From contig NZ_JAPMXC010000001.1 in assembly GCF_026624755.1 (NCBI RefSeq), positions 2,328,365-2,392,364 on the forward strand: a stretch of 64,000 nucleotides of DNA, in the 5' to 3' direction. A program made the translations under genes and the position numbers. This document shows positions 53,192 through 62,096 of the stretch, piece after piece (position 1 is the stretch's first letter; each line of letters opens with the position of its first letter). The stretch comes from Robbsia betulipollinis. GTDB lineage: Bacteria; Pseudomonadota; Gammaproteobacteria; Burkholderiales; Burkholderiaceae. The notes beneath the pieces were generated by a model that was given only the letters and a program-made list of their open reading frames with translations, was not told the DNA's origin and made no database searches.

Positions 53192-53776
53192 TCAGACGGC
53201 GGAACGCGGCGCGACTTTTCCCAGGGCGGCGATCAGCGCCTGGTTGAATGCGGGCAGGTCGTCAGGCTTGCGGCTCGAGATCAGATTACCGTCCTCGACG
53301 ACTTCCCGATCCACCCACTTCGCGCCGGCGTTCTGAAAGTCGTCCTGCAGCGACGGCCAGCTCGTGAACGTGCGGCCCTCGACGATTCGCGCTGAAATCA
53401 GCAACCAGCCGCCATGACAGATGACGGCCAGCGGCTTGCGCTCGGCATTCGCCGCCTGGACAAAGGCCTGCGCGCGCGGCAGCAGGCGGATGGCGTCGCC
53501 ATTGACCACGCCGCCGGGGAGCACGACCGCGTCGTATTCGGATGCGAGGGCCTGCTCGAACGTTTTGTCGACCTTCACGGTTTCGCACTTGTCGACATGG
53601 TCGAAGCCCTGGATCGTGTCGGTTTTGTCGGAAATGACGTCGACCCTGGCGCCTGCGAGCTGTAGCGCTTCGCGCGGCGACAAAAGTTCCGCCTGTTCGA
53701 AACCATCAGTGGCAAGGATGGCAACCTTGAGGCCGTCGAGCGAAGAACGGGATGGCGTGGTGTTGGATGACGTCAT
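53192..53776 (-). CDS. DJ-1/PfpI family protein
   Basis: 194 residues from ATG 53776 (GGAGCACA upstream). The class I glutamine amidotransferase-like fold with nucleophile elbow AVICHGGWLLISA (Cys followed by His-Gly), LKVAILATDGFEQAELLSPREAL at the start, and YDAVVLPGGVVNGDAIRL. This is the PfpI/YhbO/Hsp31-like group implicated in protection from carbonyl, acid or osmotic stress, sometimes called general stress protein 18. A sigma-54 element lies at 53843. Confidence 0.92.
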   Translation of the reverse strand: MTSSNTTPSRSSLDGLKVAILATDGFEQAELLSPREALQLAGARVDVISDKTDTIQGFDHVDKCETVKVDKTFEQALASEYDAVVLPGGVVNGDAIRLLPRAQAFVQAANAERKPLAVICHGGWLLISARIVEGRTFTSWPSLQDDFQNAGAKWVDREVVEDGNLISSRKPDDLPAFNQALIAALGKVAPRSAV

Positions 53777-53842
53777 GGCATGTGCTCCGAATGAAGGTGG
53801 CATCGTCTGTCCGACAGGACGACGCGGAATGACTCGGTATAA

Positions 53843-53858
53843 AGCAATACACATGCCC
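53843..53858 (-). promoter_or_regulatory. Sigma-54 promoter for the PfpI series
   Basis: Minus strand GGGCATGTGTATTGCT: GG-N10-GC exact, TTGCT perfect; 67 bases before ATG 53776. It probably serves PfpI and, by read-through, the three small genes after it. Confidence 0.73.
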
Positions 53859-54007
53859 ACGGCGCCACCCCGTGGGGCAGCGGCTGGCAGTGGCGACGTG
53901 CGATGCCATCGCAGCGCGCTGCCTGTGCCAACGGGTCCCGATGCGCCTGCGGGCCGCGTGCCGAACACCCTATCGGGAAACTTTACAAGCGGCGCGCGAG
54001 CCTGCGA

Positions 54008-54511
54008 TCAGCTGATCTCGTACAAACCCGTCACGGTCGCCGAATCGATTTCGTTCAGGTGCAGCATGAAACGCGCTACGGCATTGGTTTTGTGCGCGTC
54101 CAGCGGCAGGGAGGCGACCTTGAGCGCATGTATACGGAAAATATAGCGATGCGGCTTGTCGCCCTTGGGCGGCGCGAAGCCGCCGAAGCCCGGCAAGCCG
54201 TAATCGTTGGCCATTTGCACGGCGCCTGGCGGCAGCAGGTCGCCGGCCGCGCGGCCGGCATCCATCGGCAGGGAACGCGTCGCAACCGGCAGATTGACGA
54301 CGACCCAATGCCAGAAACCGCTGCCGGTGGGGGCATCCGGATCGTAGACGGTCAATGCCAGACTCTTGGCTTCGTCCGGCACGCCTTCCCAGCGCAGCGC
54401 GGGGGAGCGGTTCCCACCGCTGGCGCCGAATGCCGGATCGTTCAATTCCTGTTCTTTGCTGAAATAGCCGTCGGCGGCAAAGGCGTCGGACATGAGGCGA
54501 AATTCGGTCAT
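54008..54511 (-). CDS. YbhB/YbcL-type phosphatidylethanolamine-binding protein
   Basis: 167 residues from ATG 54511 (AGGAAAGC upstream). Bacterial PEBP/Raf-kinase-inhibitor-like fold: MTEFRLMSDAFAADGYFSKEQELN, GGNRSPALRWEGVPDEAKSLALTVYDPDAPTGSGFWHWVVVNLPV and GFAPPKGDKPHRYIFRIHAL, which are family hallmarks (DPDAP and GxxxxH.. ligand pocket). No signal peptide. Role in bacteria is unclear. Divergent from the small gene at 54694; no sigma-54 element was found on its own side. Confidence 0.92.
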   Translation of the reverse strand: MTEFRLMSDAFAADGYFSKEQELNDPAFGASGGNRSPALRWEGVPDEAKSLALTVYDPDAPTGSGFWHWVVVNLPVATRSLPMDAGRAAGDLLPPGAVQMANDYGLPGFGGFAPPKGDKPHRYIFRIHALKVASLPLDAHKTNAVARFMLHLNEIDSATVTGLYEIS

Positions 54512-54643
54512 CTTGCTTTCCTGTTGTGCCCGCTGTGACAATTGCGGCGATTGTGTCGATGGTGTCGGGAATTTCCAGTGTAGAGGCTGCCGCACGCTTT
54601 CGCAGGAACGCATCGGGCGTGCTTTCCCCGCCAGCCTGCGTAA

Positions 54644-54659
54644 AGGAACGGCTTTTGCA
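54644..54659 (+). promoter_or_regulatory. Sigma-54 promoter for the 73-residue small protein
   Basis: AGGAACGGCTTTTGCA: GG-N10-GC exact, TTGCA perfect, two mismatches in the -24 half. 35 bases before ATG 54694; the start at 54667 would give almost no leader. Confidence 0.6.
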
Positions 54660-54693
54660 TGTAGACATGCCTTTCACTCTCGAGAACCAGACC

Positions 54694-54915
54694 ATGGCAC
54701 ATCCGACCTATACCAAGGGCCCGTATCAGGCCACCGTCCACGCCGAACTTCTCGACGACGGACGCTACCAGGGCCTCGTGTCGCTGGAACGCACCGATGA
54801 ACGCGACAGCAAGCAGGTGCATCGCACGCAGGCATACAGCAGTTCGGAAGCGGAAGCCTTCGAGGAAGGGCACGCGCTGGCGCACCGGCTGCTCGCGGAT
54901 GTCGGCAACGCCTAG
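54694..54915 (+). CDS. Small protein (73 aa), first of a tandem pair
   Basis: MAHPTYTKGPYQATVHAELL and then DDGRYQGLVSLERTDERDSKQVHRTQAYSSSEAEAFEEGHALAHRLL. A beta-rich N-terminal half followed by a helix. It aligns end to end with the 73-residue protein at 55268 (shared (Y/F)TKG, LDDGRY(Q/R)GLV, EA-E...A.AHRLL/AQHLL), so the two are paralogues. GAGAA precedes the ATG. No known family identified. The sigma-54 element at 54644 places it in the same regulon. Confidence 0.75.
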   Translation: MAHPTYTKGPYQATVHAELLDDGRYQGLVSLERTDERDSKQVHRTQAYSSSEAEAFEEGHALAHRLLADVGNA

Positions 54916-55267
54916 ACCCGTTCACGGGCTCTCAACAGGGGAGATGACGGGCAGGCTGGCGGGGGAGCAGACCGGTGTTTCCGGGCACGGGTCGAGGCAT
55001 TGGCCACCGTGGCCGCCACCGGCCGCGCCGGCGCGATCCGGCGGATGCTGGTATATATGAAGTAAGCGCTGGTAATGAGAACATGCCGCAGCGCGGCGAC
55101 GTGCCGTCGGCCGTGCGTGTCACATGCTCTTGTTCCGATTCCGATACTGATCCGAACGCCCGCTTGCCCGCTTGCCCGCTTGTCCCCCGGCTCGCGAACG
55201 CGGATTGCCGCAGGTCAATCGGGCCGACGGTAATGCAGGCGGCGTCTGGCGGCCCAGGAGGCTGAAC
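54916..55267. other. Gene-free stretch between the tandem small genes
   Basis: 352 bases. Contains an 8-base triplicate GCCCGCTT at about 55159-55183. I checked every GG-N10-GC spacing here; the few hits have poor halves. The promoter of the second paralogue is therefore not identified. Confidence 0.45.
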
Positions 55268-55489
55268 ATGCCCGAACTTCGATTCACGAAAGGCGATATC
55301 GTCGCCAGCGCATTCGTCAATGCGCTGGACGACGGCCGCTACCGCGGTCTGGTCCTGATTTCCCACGGCGGCGCGACGCAGGACGATGCACGCGTCTACC
55401 GGGCCGAACCCACGCTGGACTCCGAGAGCGAGGCGCTCGAACAGGCCGGCGCGCTGGCGCAGCACCTGTTGAAACGTTACGAAAACTGA
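55268..55489 (+). CDS. Small protein (73 aa), second of a tandem pair
   Basis: MPELRFTKGDIVASAFVNAL then DDGRYRGLVLISHGGATQDDARVYRAEPTLDSESEALEQAGALAQHLLKRYEN. Same length and layout as the protein at 54694, with about a third identical positions by eye. Behind CAGGAGG. Both may be small stress proteins of one family. The nitroreductase gene starts 57 bases later. Confidence 0.75.
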   Translation: MPELRFTKGDIVASAFVNALDDGRYRGLVLISHGGATQDDARVYRAEPTLDSESEALEQAGALAQHLLKRYEN

Positions 55490-55546
55490 GCCGGCCTTGT
55501 TCCGCGGCCCGCGCGACAGGCGCGCCGCTATCCATAGGAAGCCACC

Positions 55547-56140
55547 ATGAGCGAAAACGTACGCCAATCCGCCTATCCGGTCGAACCCCTGTTCCTTGAA
55601 CGCTGGTCGCCCCGCGCCTTCGGCCCGGAGCCGATCCCCGAAGAAGACCTGCTCACCCTGTTCGAAGCGGCACGCTGGGCACCTTCCGCTTATAACTCCC
55701 AACCCTGGCGTTTCATCTACGCCCGCCGGGATACGGCTGCCTGGCCGAGGTTGCTGGGTCTGTTGAACGAATTCAACCAGGGGTGGGCGAAAAACGCCGC
55801 GGCGCTCGTTTTCATCCTCTCGAATTCGGTGATGCGCCCTCCAGGGTCAGCAAATGACGTTCCCGCCCGCAGTCATTCTTTCGATGCCGGCGCCGCATGG
55901 GCCTCGCTGGCGCTGCAAGCGACGCGTCTCGGGTGGTATACGCACGGCATGACCGGCGTCGATTTCGACCGGGCATTCGGCGAGCTTGGCGTGCCGGCGG
56001 GCTTCCGTGTGGAAGCCGCCGTGGCGATCGGCCGGCTTGGCGACAAGTCGCAACTCCCGGAGATGCTTCAGGGCCGTGAAACGCCCAGCATGCGGCAGCC
56101 GCTGTCGGATCTGGTATTCGAAGGTCGTTTCGGCGGTTGA
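55547..56140 (+). CDS. Nitroreductase family protein (FMN-dependent)
   Basis: 197 residues. RWSPRAFGPEPIPEEDLLTLFEAARWAPSAYNSQPWRFIYA is the N-terminal FMN-binding signature; SLALQATRLGWYTHGMTGVDFDRAF and GFRVEAAVAIGRLGDKSQLP match the C-terminal half. Reduces quinones, nitro compounds or flavins with NAD(P)H; the true substrate is not knowable from sequence. Preceded by AGGAAG. Ended by the strong hairpin at 56146. Confidence 0.92.
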   Translation: MSENVRQSAYPVEPLFLERWSPRAFGPEPIPEEDLLTLFEAARWAPSAYNSQPWRFIYARRDTAAWPRLLGLLNEFNQGWAKNAAALVFILSNSVMRPPGSANDVPARSHSFDAGAAWASLALQATRLGWYTHGMTGVDFDRAFGELGVPAGFRVEAAVAIGRLGDKSQLPEMLQGRETPSMRQPLSDLVFEGRFGG

Positions 56141-56145
56141 CGTGA

Positions 56146-56183
56146 CGGATCGGACCATTCGCATTCGCGAATGGTCCGATCCG
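56146..56183. terminator. Perfect 17-bp hairpin between convergent genes
   Basis: CGGATCGGACCATTCGC and its exact reverse complement enclose loop ATTC. It sits between the nitroreductase stop and glpF stop. No T-run on either side, so it acts either as a strong bidirectional terminator-like barrier or as an mRNA-end stabiliser. Confidence 0.7.
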
Positions 56184-56207
56184 GGTTCCTGCGTCCCGTG
56201 CCCGTCT

Positions 56208-57134
56208 TCAACCGATCTGGCGGTCTTGTTCAAGCAGGGTGTCGCCCGGCAGAGCGACGGCGGCCTGCGGCGAGCGTGCCGTTCCCGACCCGTCAAGTGC
56301 CTTGCCATTCGCCGCCAGCGCGTAGGCGCGCTGCCGCGCCGGCAGGAAGGGATGGATCAGCAACTGATACGCACCGGCACCCACCACGCCGCCCACCAGC
56401 GGGCCCACGATCGGCACCCACCAGTAATTGCCGGGGGAGGGGAATGCCGATGCGTCCCAGCCGGCGAAAAAGGCAAACAGACGCGGCCCGAAGTCCCGTG
56501 CCGGATTGATCGCCCACGCCTCCAGATAGCCCATTGAGGCCCCGATCGTGGCCACCAGCAGACCGATCATCAACGCCCCCGAGTTCGCCTGCGGCGCCAT
56601 CTCGTTATATTGCTCGGTGATCGCGAAGATCCCGAACAGCAGGAACGCGGTGAGGATCGCTTCATCGAGCAGCGCATGCATCGGTGTGATCGCCAGCCCC
56701 GGGTGCGTGAAGAACACGCCCGCGGCGCCACCGCCCGCCCGCGTCAACTGGTGCAGCGTATTGAAGTGATCGATCACCGGCCCGAACAGCGTGTACACGA
56801 TGGCGGCGCCAAGAAAACCACCGACGATCTGCGCCAGCCAGTAGGGCAGCATCTTGCGCGCAGGAAAGCCTCGGAACAGCACGAGCGCGAGGGTCACCGC
56901 GGGATTCGCGTGCGTGCCCGAGACCGATCCCGTCACGTAAATCGCCAGCGTAACGGCGAGTCCCCATGAAATGCACACCCCCCAGTACGCGTTCTGGTAG
57001 GGGCTGGGGTCGTAAAGCGTAAACATGCAGGCGACCGAATTGCCGAAAGCGATGATGATGAAGACCGCCACCGCTTCCGATATCAATTCGCCGATGAATT
57101 GCCGGCGCCCCGGTTGAATGGTTGATTGCGACAT
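56208..57134 (-). CDS. glpF: Glycerol facilitator GlpF (MIP/aquaporin family)
   Basis: 308 residues, six transmembrane helices. The two half-helix motifs are GTHANPAVTLAL (NPA at 77-79) and AINPARDFGPRLF (NPARD at 210-214). Asp after the second NPAR is the mark of glyceroporins over water-only channels. A long polar C-terminus follows. 55 bases downstream of glpK on the minus strand, consistent with a glp operon. Confidence 0.93.
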   Translation of the reverse strand: MSQSTIQPGRRQFIGELISEAVAVFIIIAFGNSVACMFTLYDPSPYQNAYWGVCISWGLAVTLAIYVTGSVSGTHANPAVTLALVLFRGFPARKMLPYWLAQIVGGFLGAAIVYTLFGPVIDHFNTLHQLTRAGGGAAGVFFTHPGLAITPMHALLDEAILTAFLLFGIFAITEQYNEMAPQANSGALMIGLLVATIGASMGYLEAWAINPARDFGPRLFAFFAGWDASAFPSPGNYWWVPIVGPLVGGVVGAGAYQLLIHPFLPARQRAYALAANGKALDGSGTARSPQAAVALPGDTLLEQDRQIG

Positions 57135-57189
57135 ATAGTCATCCTGATAAACACGAGTGTATGCGCGGTCGAGCGAACGCGACCGGGGT

Positions 57190-58701
57190 TCAGCCTGCTT
57201 CGGGACCCGCGTCTGCCCAGGCGTTTGCCGCCCGGATCGCGCGCTTCCACCCTCGCATGTGCTCGCTCACTTCGGCATTCGGCATCACGGGTGAGAAACG
57301 GCGATCGAGTTTCCACTGCTCGCGGATCTCGTCGAGATTCTCCCAGTAACCGATCGCCAGCCCCGCGAGATACGCGGCGCCCAGGGCGGTCGTCTCGCTG
57401 ATCTCGGGGCGTACCACGTCCACGCCGAGTATATCCGCCTGAAACTGCATCAACAGATCGTTGGCGACGGCGCCGCCGTCCACGCGCAATTCCCCCACGC
57501 GTATGCCGGAGTCGGCTTCCATGGCCTTGAGCACGTCGATCGACTGATAGGCGATGCTCTGCAGGGCCGCACGGGCGATATGTCCGGCGGATGTGCCGCG
57601 CGTCACGCCGAACAGGGTGCCGCGCGCGCGCGGGTTCCAGTGCGGCGCGCCCAGTCCGGCGAAGGCGGGCACCACGTACACACCGTCGCTATGGGGAACG
57701 GAGCGGGCCAGCGCTTCGATCTCCGACGCGTGTTTGACGATGCCGAGTCCGTCGCGCAACCACTGAACGACCGCGCCGCCGATGAAGATACTGCCCTCGA
57801 GCGCATAATCGACGCGGTCGCCGATCTTCCAGGCCACCGTGGTGATCAGGCTGTTCTTCGACTCGATCGGCTTGTCGCCCGTGTTCATCACCAGGAAACA
57901 GCCCGTGCCGTAGGTATTCTTGACCATCCCGGGTTCCGTGCACATCTGTCCGAACAGCGCCGCGTGCTGGTCGCCCGCGATGCCGGCGATCGGAATCTTC
58001 GAGGCGAACACCGTGGTCTTCGTCTCGCAATAGACTTCGGACGAACCGCGCACTTCGGGCAGCATCGAGCGTGGAATCTGGAACGCGTCGAGCAGTTCCT
58101 CGTCCCACTCCAGCGTGTGGATATTGAACAGCAGGGTGCGCGACGCGTTGGTGACGTCGGTGATGTGCGAGCCGCGTTGCGTGAAATTCCAGATCAGCCA
58201 GCTGTCGATCGTGCCGAAGGCCAGCTTGCCTTCCGCCGCCCGCTGCTGCGCGCCGCTGACGTTGTCGAGGATCCAGCGAATCTTCGTGGCCGAAAAATAG
58301 GAATCGATCGGCAGCCCGGTCTTCGCGCGGACCATCTCGCTCAAGCCCTTTTCGCGAAGCGTGTCGCAGTAGTCCGCGGTGCGCCGGTCCTGCCAGACGA
58401 TGGCGTTGTAGATCGGGCGCCCGGTTTCGCGATCCCACACCACCGTGGTTTCCCGCTGGTTGGTGATGCCGATGCCGGCGATCGCCGTACCGTTGAACCC
58501 GGCGCGGGTGACTGCCTCGGCGGCAACGCCGGCTTGCGTCGACCAGATCTCGATCGGGTCGTGTTCGACCCAGCCCGGCTGCGGATAGAGCTGGCGAAAT
58601 TCCTTTTGCGCCGACGAGACGACCCGGCCGCGCCGGTCGAACAGCAGCGCGCGCGAGCTTGTCGTCCCCTGGTCCAGCGCCAGAATGTATTTTTCCTGCA
58701 T
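57190..58701 (-). CDS. glpK: Glycerol kinase GlpK
   Basis: 503 residues, standard length. Phosphorylates glycerol taken in by Glp[26 protein letters not shown] (phosphate-1), [35 protein letters not shown] and [17 protein letters not shown] are family signatures. A 100-base gap to glpD. Read from the same strand as glpR and glpD; induction by glycerol 3-phosphate through GlpR is expected. Confidence 0.97.
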   Translation of the reverse strand: MQEKYILALDQGTTSSRALLFDRRGRVVSSAQKEFRQLYPQPGWVEHDPIEIWSTQAGVAAEAVTRAGFNGTAIAGIGITNQRETTVVWDRETGRPIYNAIVWQDRRTADYCDTLREKGLSEMVRAKTGLPIDSYFSATKIRWILDNVSGAQQRAAEGKLAFGTIDSWLIWNFTQRGSHITDVTNASRTLLFNIHTLEWDEELLDAFQIPRSMLPEVRGSSEVYCETKTTVFASKIPIAGIAGDQHAALFGQMCTEPGMVKNTYGTGCFLVMNTGDKPIESKNSLITTVAWKIGDRVDYALEGSIFIGGAVVQWLRDGLGIVKHASEIEALARSVPHSDGVYVVPAFAGLGAPHWNPRARGTLFGVTRGTSAGHIARAALQSIAYQSIDVLKAMEADSGIRVGELRVDGGAVANDLLMQFQADILGVDVVRPEISETTALGAAYLAGLAIGYWENLDEIREQWKLDRRFSPVMPNAEVSEHMRGWKRAIRAANAWADAGPEAG

Positions 58702-58801
58702 GTGTCTTCTCCAGTTCCAGGATGTGGTGAGACCGGTCAGGTCTCTTTTGTCGTCCGGACGGCGTGGTGCCGCCGGCGTGCTTTGTTCCAGCGATGCAGC
58801 G

Positions 58802-60487
58802 TCAGTGGTGAATCGGTACGACCGCGGGCACGGGAAGGTCGAACGGCGGCGCGCCAACGGCTGGGGCGGCGATCGTCGCGGCCGCGTTTCCTGCCCCCGT
58901 GCCCCGGGCGTTCGTGCCCCGGGCGTTCGTGCCGCGGGCGTTCGTGCCGCGGGCGAACCACGCATCGATGCGTTCGGCCGCGTCGCGGGGCAAATGTAAT
59001 CCGAGCTTGGAGCGGCGCCACAGCACGTCCTCTGCGCAGCGCGCCCATTCGTGCGCCTGCAGGTAGACGAGTTCGGCTTCGTAGAGACTCGGGGCGACCG
59101 CCTCGCCCAGATCGGCGATCTCGCGCGCGTCGCCCACCAGACGCTCGGCGCGGGTGCCGTACGCACGGCAGTAGCGATGGGCCAGCGTGGCGGGAAGCCA
59201 GGGGTGGCGCTGCGCGAACGCGCGTTCGAAGGCGGCGAAATCCGCATTCGGCATGTCACCCCCCGGGAGGGCGTCGGTGGCGGTGGTCGAGGGCCGCAGC
59301 GCGGCGCGCGTTTCCTTGCCCGACGGCAGGTTCGCAAGTGCGTCCGCGAGCTTGTCGACCGCCTGCTCGGCCAGCTTGCGGAATGTCGTGATCTTGCCTC
59401 CGAACACCGACAGGAGCGGCGCCGCGCCCGGTGCCGCTTCCACCTCGAGGTGGTAATCGCGGGTCACCGCCGACGGGTTGTCGCTTTCTTCTTCCAGCAG
59501 CGGCCGCACGCCCGAATAGGTCCAGACGACATCGTCCGGGCCGATCTGACGTTTGAAATAGCGGTTCACGGAGTCGCACAGGTAACTGATCTCGGAGGGA
59601 TCGATCTTCACGTTCGACGCATCGCCCGTGAATTCCATATCGGTGGTACCGATCAGCGTGAAATCCTGCTCGTACGGAATCGCGAAAATGATGCGCTTGT
59701 CGGGATTTTGAAAAATATACGCGTAGTCGTGCTCGAACAGCCGGGGCGTGACGATATGACTGCCCTTGACCAGACGTACACTGTGCTGGCTGGCGGCACC
59801 GGTCACCGCTTCCTTCAGCAATCTGCCGACCCAAGGCCCGGCCGCGTTGGCGATGGCGCGCGCACGGACGGCGTATTCGCCGCCGGACGCGTCACGCAGC
59901 TGGACCTGCCAGCATGGCACGCCGTCGCGCTGTTCACGCGATGCTCCCACGACGCGCGTGCGGGTGCGGACCGCGGCACCGCTCTCGGCCGCCGCAAGGG
60001 CATTCAACGTCACCAGTCGGGCATCGTCGACCCAGGCGTCCGAGTAGACGAAGCCGCGCTTGATCGTGTCGACCAGCGCCTGGCCCGCCGGAAACCGCTG
60101 CATGTCGATCCCGTGCGACGCGGGCAGCAGTTCGCGCCGGCTCAGATGGTCGTAGAGGAACAGGCCCACGCGGATCAGCCAGGCCGGTCTGAGCGACGGC
60201 ACGTGCGGCATCACGAAGCGTAACGGCCAGATGATGTGCGGCGCGCTGCGCAGCAGGACTTCGCGTTCCTGAAGCGCCTTGCGCACCAGGGAAAACTCGT
60301 AGTATTCGAGATAGCGCAGGCCGCCGTGAATCAGTTTCGTGCTCGCCGACGACGTGTGCGCTGCCAGGTCGTCCTTTTCGCAGAGCAACACCCGCAAACC
60401 GCGGCTTGCCGCGTCTCGCGCGATACCCGCGCCGTTGATGCCACCACCCACCACCAGCAGGTCATACTCGATCGATTCGCTTTGCAT
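58802..60487 (-). CDS. glpD: Aerobic glycerol-3-phosphate dehydrogenase GlpD with repetitive C-terminus
   Basis: 561 residues. Membrane-associated FAD enzyme feeding electrons from glycerol 3-phosphate to ubiquinone. FAD site [23 protein letters not shown] at the N-terminus, [37 protein letters not shown] and [13 protein letters not shown] are GlpD marks. The end beyond residue 510 is unusual: ARGTN three times plus ARGTG, then an Ala/Pro-rich tail, encoded by a 15-bp tandem repeat. This tail is not part of the catalytic core. Confidence 0.95.
   Translation of the reverse strand: MQSESIEYDLLVVGGGINGAGIARDAASRGLRVLLCEKDDLAAHTSSASTKLIHGGLRYLEYYEFSLVRKALQEREVLLRSAPHIIWPLRFVMPHVPSLRPAWLIRVGLFLYDHLSRRELLPASHGIDMQRFPAGQALVDTIKRGFVYSDAWVDDARLVTLNALAAAESGAAVRTRTRVVGASREQRDGVPCWQVQLRDASGGEYAVRARAIANAAGPWVGRLLKEAVTGAASQHSVRLVKGSHIVTPRLFEHDYAYIFQNPDKRIIFAIPYEQDFTLIGTTDMEFTGDASNVKIDPSEISYLCDSVNRYFKRQIGPDDVVWTYSGVRPLLEEESDNPSAVTRDYHLEVEAAPGAAPLLSVFGGKITTFRKLAEQAVDKLADALANLPSGKETRAALRPSTTATDALPGGDMPNADFAAFERAFAQRHPWLPATLAHRYCRAYGTRAERLVGDAREIADLGEAVAPSLYEAELVYLQAHEWARCAEDVLWRRSKLGLHLPRDAAERIDAWFARGTNARGTNARGTNARGTGAGNAAATIAAPAVGAPPFDLPVPAVVPIHH
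58895..58954 (-). repeat. 15-bp tandem repeat inside glpD
   Basis: Four units coding A-R-G-T-N/G lie in frame near the 3' end of glpD; each unit is a multiple of three, so copy number changes keep the frame. Confidence 0.9.
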
Positions 60488-60914
60488 GCCAGGGTCCCTT
60501 GCCTAATTCCCGAACCCACTGCGCAGTGTGAGAAAGCGCGCATGTTCGAGATAAATTCAACATTGCATGTTCGTTTTCGAAAATATAAGCAATGTTTTCG
60601 AAAAATGATAGAGGGGATTGCTCTAATTCGAGAGAATTCGAACATCGGCGCGGCGGAAATTATGGGCCGGCCTGCGGGCGGCCTGCAAGCGGCCTGCGAG
60701 CGGCCTGTGGCGGCCGGTACGGACAAGGGGAGGGTAGGGCATGCGGGCTTTCGCGCCCTGGGCTGTCGTGCCCCGCACGGGCCGGGAAGCGATGGAAAAC
60801 AGGAGAACGGAAGCGGCGACGGGAGAAACTCGGAAACGAACCCGCGCGCCGGCGGAAGCGTGGCCGGTGTGGCCCGCGTCGCAGCGCGACCCAGGAGGCG
60901 ACTCAGGACGCGAC
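60488..60914. other. Gene-free region upstream of glpD
   Basis: 427 bases between glpR and glpD (both minus). The part nearest glpD is AT-rich and holds GlpR-like operators (60542-60604). Farther upstream is a decaying 11-12 bp repeat (GGCCTGC-type, 60668-60710) and a GACTCAGGACGC repeat at the glpR end (about 60898-60925). Confidence 0.55.
60542..60604 (-). promoter_or_regulatory. Putative GlpR operators upstream of glpD
   Basis: ATGTTCGTTTTCGAAAAT at 60567-60584 matches the E. coli GlpR operator pattern ATGTTCGWTAWCGAACAT at sixteen of eighteen positions. A second TTTTCGAAAA is centred 21 bases away (60595-60604), about two helical turns, and a half site ATGTTCG lies at 60542. Located 55-117 bases before the glpD start. 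Confidence 0.7.
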
Positions 60915-61694
60915 TCAGGACGCGACGAACACCTGCGTGCCGCAGCGTTCGAAGACCGCGGCCATGCTTGCCGGCGGGGGCGCGTCGGTAAACAGCGCAT
61001 GGATGCGCCCCATGTCCGCCAGACGCACCAGCGCGGGACGCCCGAATTTGGAGCGGTCCGCCACCAGGAAGACCGTACGCGCGTTATCGATGATCGTGCT
61101 GGCCACGCGTACCTCGCGCATGTCGAAATCGCGCAGCGTCCCGTCCTCCTCGATGCTCGACACGCCGATCACCGCGAAATCGACCTTGAACTGCCGGATG
61201 AAGTCGACCGTCATCTCGCCGACGATCCCCTTGTCCCACGGACGCACGCTGCCTCCGGTGATCGTCACCTCGCAATCCGCATATTCGCTCATCATTCCCG
61301 CAACGTTCAGATTGTTGGTGATGACGCGCAAGCCCTCGTGGCGATGCAGCGCGCGCGCAACCTCCTCGGTGGTGGTGCCGAGGTTGACGAACAGGGACGC
61401 ATGATGGGGGATATGATTGGCCACCAGTTCCGCGATGCGCTGTTTTTCGGCGAGAAACATCTGCTGACGTGCGGTGTACGCGACATTTTCGGACGTGGTG
61501 GGCAGGCTGGCGCCGCCGTGATGGCGGCGCAACAGATCGCGCGCCGCCAGTTGATTGATGTCGCGCCGGATCGTCTGGTGCGTCACCTGCAACGACGTCG
61601 CGAGTTCGTCGACGGTCACGAAACCGTCGCGTTTGACGCGTTCGAGCAATGCCTGCTGGCGGGGAAGAAGGACGGGCGGCGTAGGGGAGTCCAT
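60915..61694 (-). CDS. glpR: DeoR-family glycerol-3-phosphate regulon repressor GlpR
   Basis: 259 residues. N-terminal winged HTH LPRQQALLERVKRDGFVTVDELATSLQVTHQTIRRDINQLAARDLLRRHHGGAS, the DeoR signature with recognition helix QVTHQTIRRDI. The sugar-phosphate sensor part shows FVNLGTTTEEVARAL, VTITGGSVRP and FAVIGVSSIEEDGTL. GlpR-like operators lie downstream, before glpD. Starts MDSPTPPVLLP. Confidence 0.93.
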   Translation of the reverse strand: MDSPTPPVLLPRQQALLERVKRDGFVTVDELATSLQVTHQTIRRDINQLAARDLLRRHHGGASLPTTSENVAYTARQQMFLAEKQRIAELVANHIPHHASLFVNLGTTTEEVARALHRHEGLRVITNNLNVAGMMSEYADCEVTITGGSVRPWDKGIVGEMTVDFIRQFKVDFAVIGVSSIEEDGTLRDFDMREVRVASTIIDNARTVFLVADRSKFGRPALVRLADMGRIHALFTDAPPPASMAAVFERCGTQVFVAS

Positions 61695-62096
61695 GCGTCT
61701 CAGTAAAAAGATGGAACGATGCGGATAGTCGCTGGCGGTCGTGGCGCGGTGGCGTGGCGTCTCGCGAAAACAGGCCCGGTTCCCACTTTACCGAAACCGC
61801 GCGCTGCGCGGTGGCGGCGATGCCCGCCATTCGCGATCCCGGCGCGGCGCCATGTGCGGGCCAAAGGTTTCCCCCCACCGGCGCCTCGAAATTTGCCGTA
61901 ATCCCATTCGCGTTTTTTTTCAAGACAGGCCATGGAAGCGCTTGCATAAACGCGACAATTCGCCGCATGCCAACGCGGTTAATAGATCATTGCGTGTTTT
62001 TTAAGTGTAAAAATGTCACAGGTCGAGTTATTCTCTGCGCACTTCCATTCATGGGCCCGAAGTGCGACCTTTCGCCCTCGGGTAGCGGAGAAGCCG
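61695..62096. other. Gene-free region between divergent glpR and cyoA
   Basis: 402 bases. The right part (61890-62040) is AT-rich and probably contains the cyo promoter, but I cannot fix a -35/-10 pair. ORFs crossing it lack ribosome sites. Confidence 0.45.

Noticed and set aside
60668-60710. GGCCTGC-type repeats upstream of glpD as operators
   Set aside because: Irregular, GC-rich direct repeats that do not resemble DeoR-family sites; probably slippage products.
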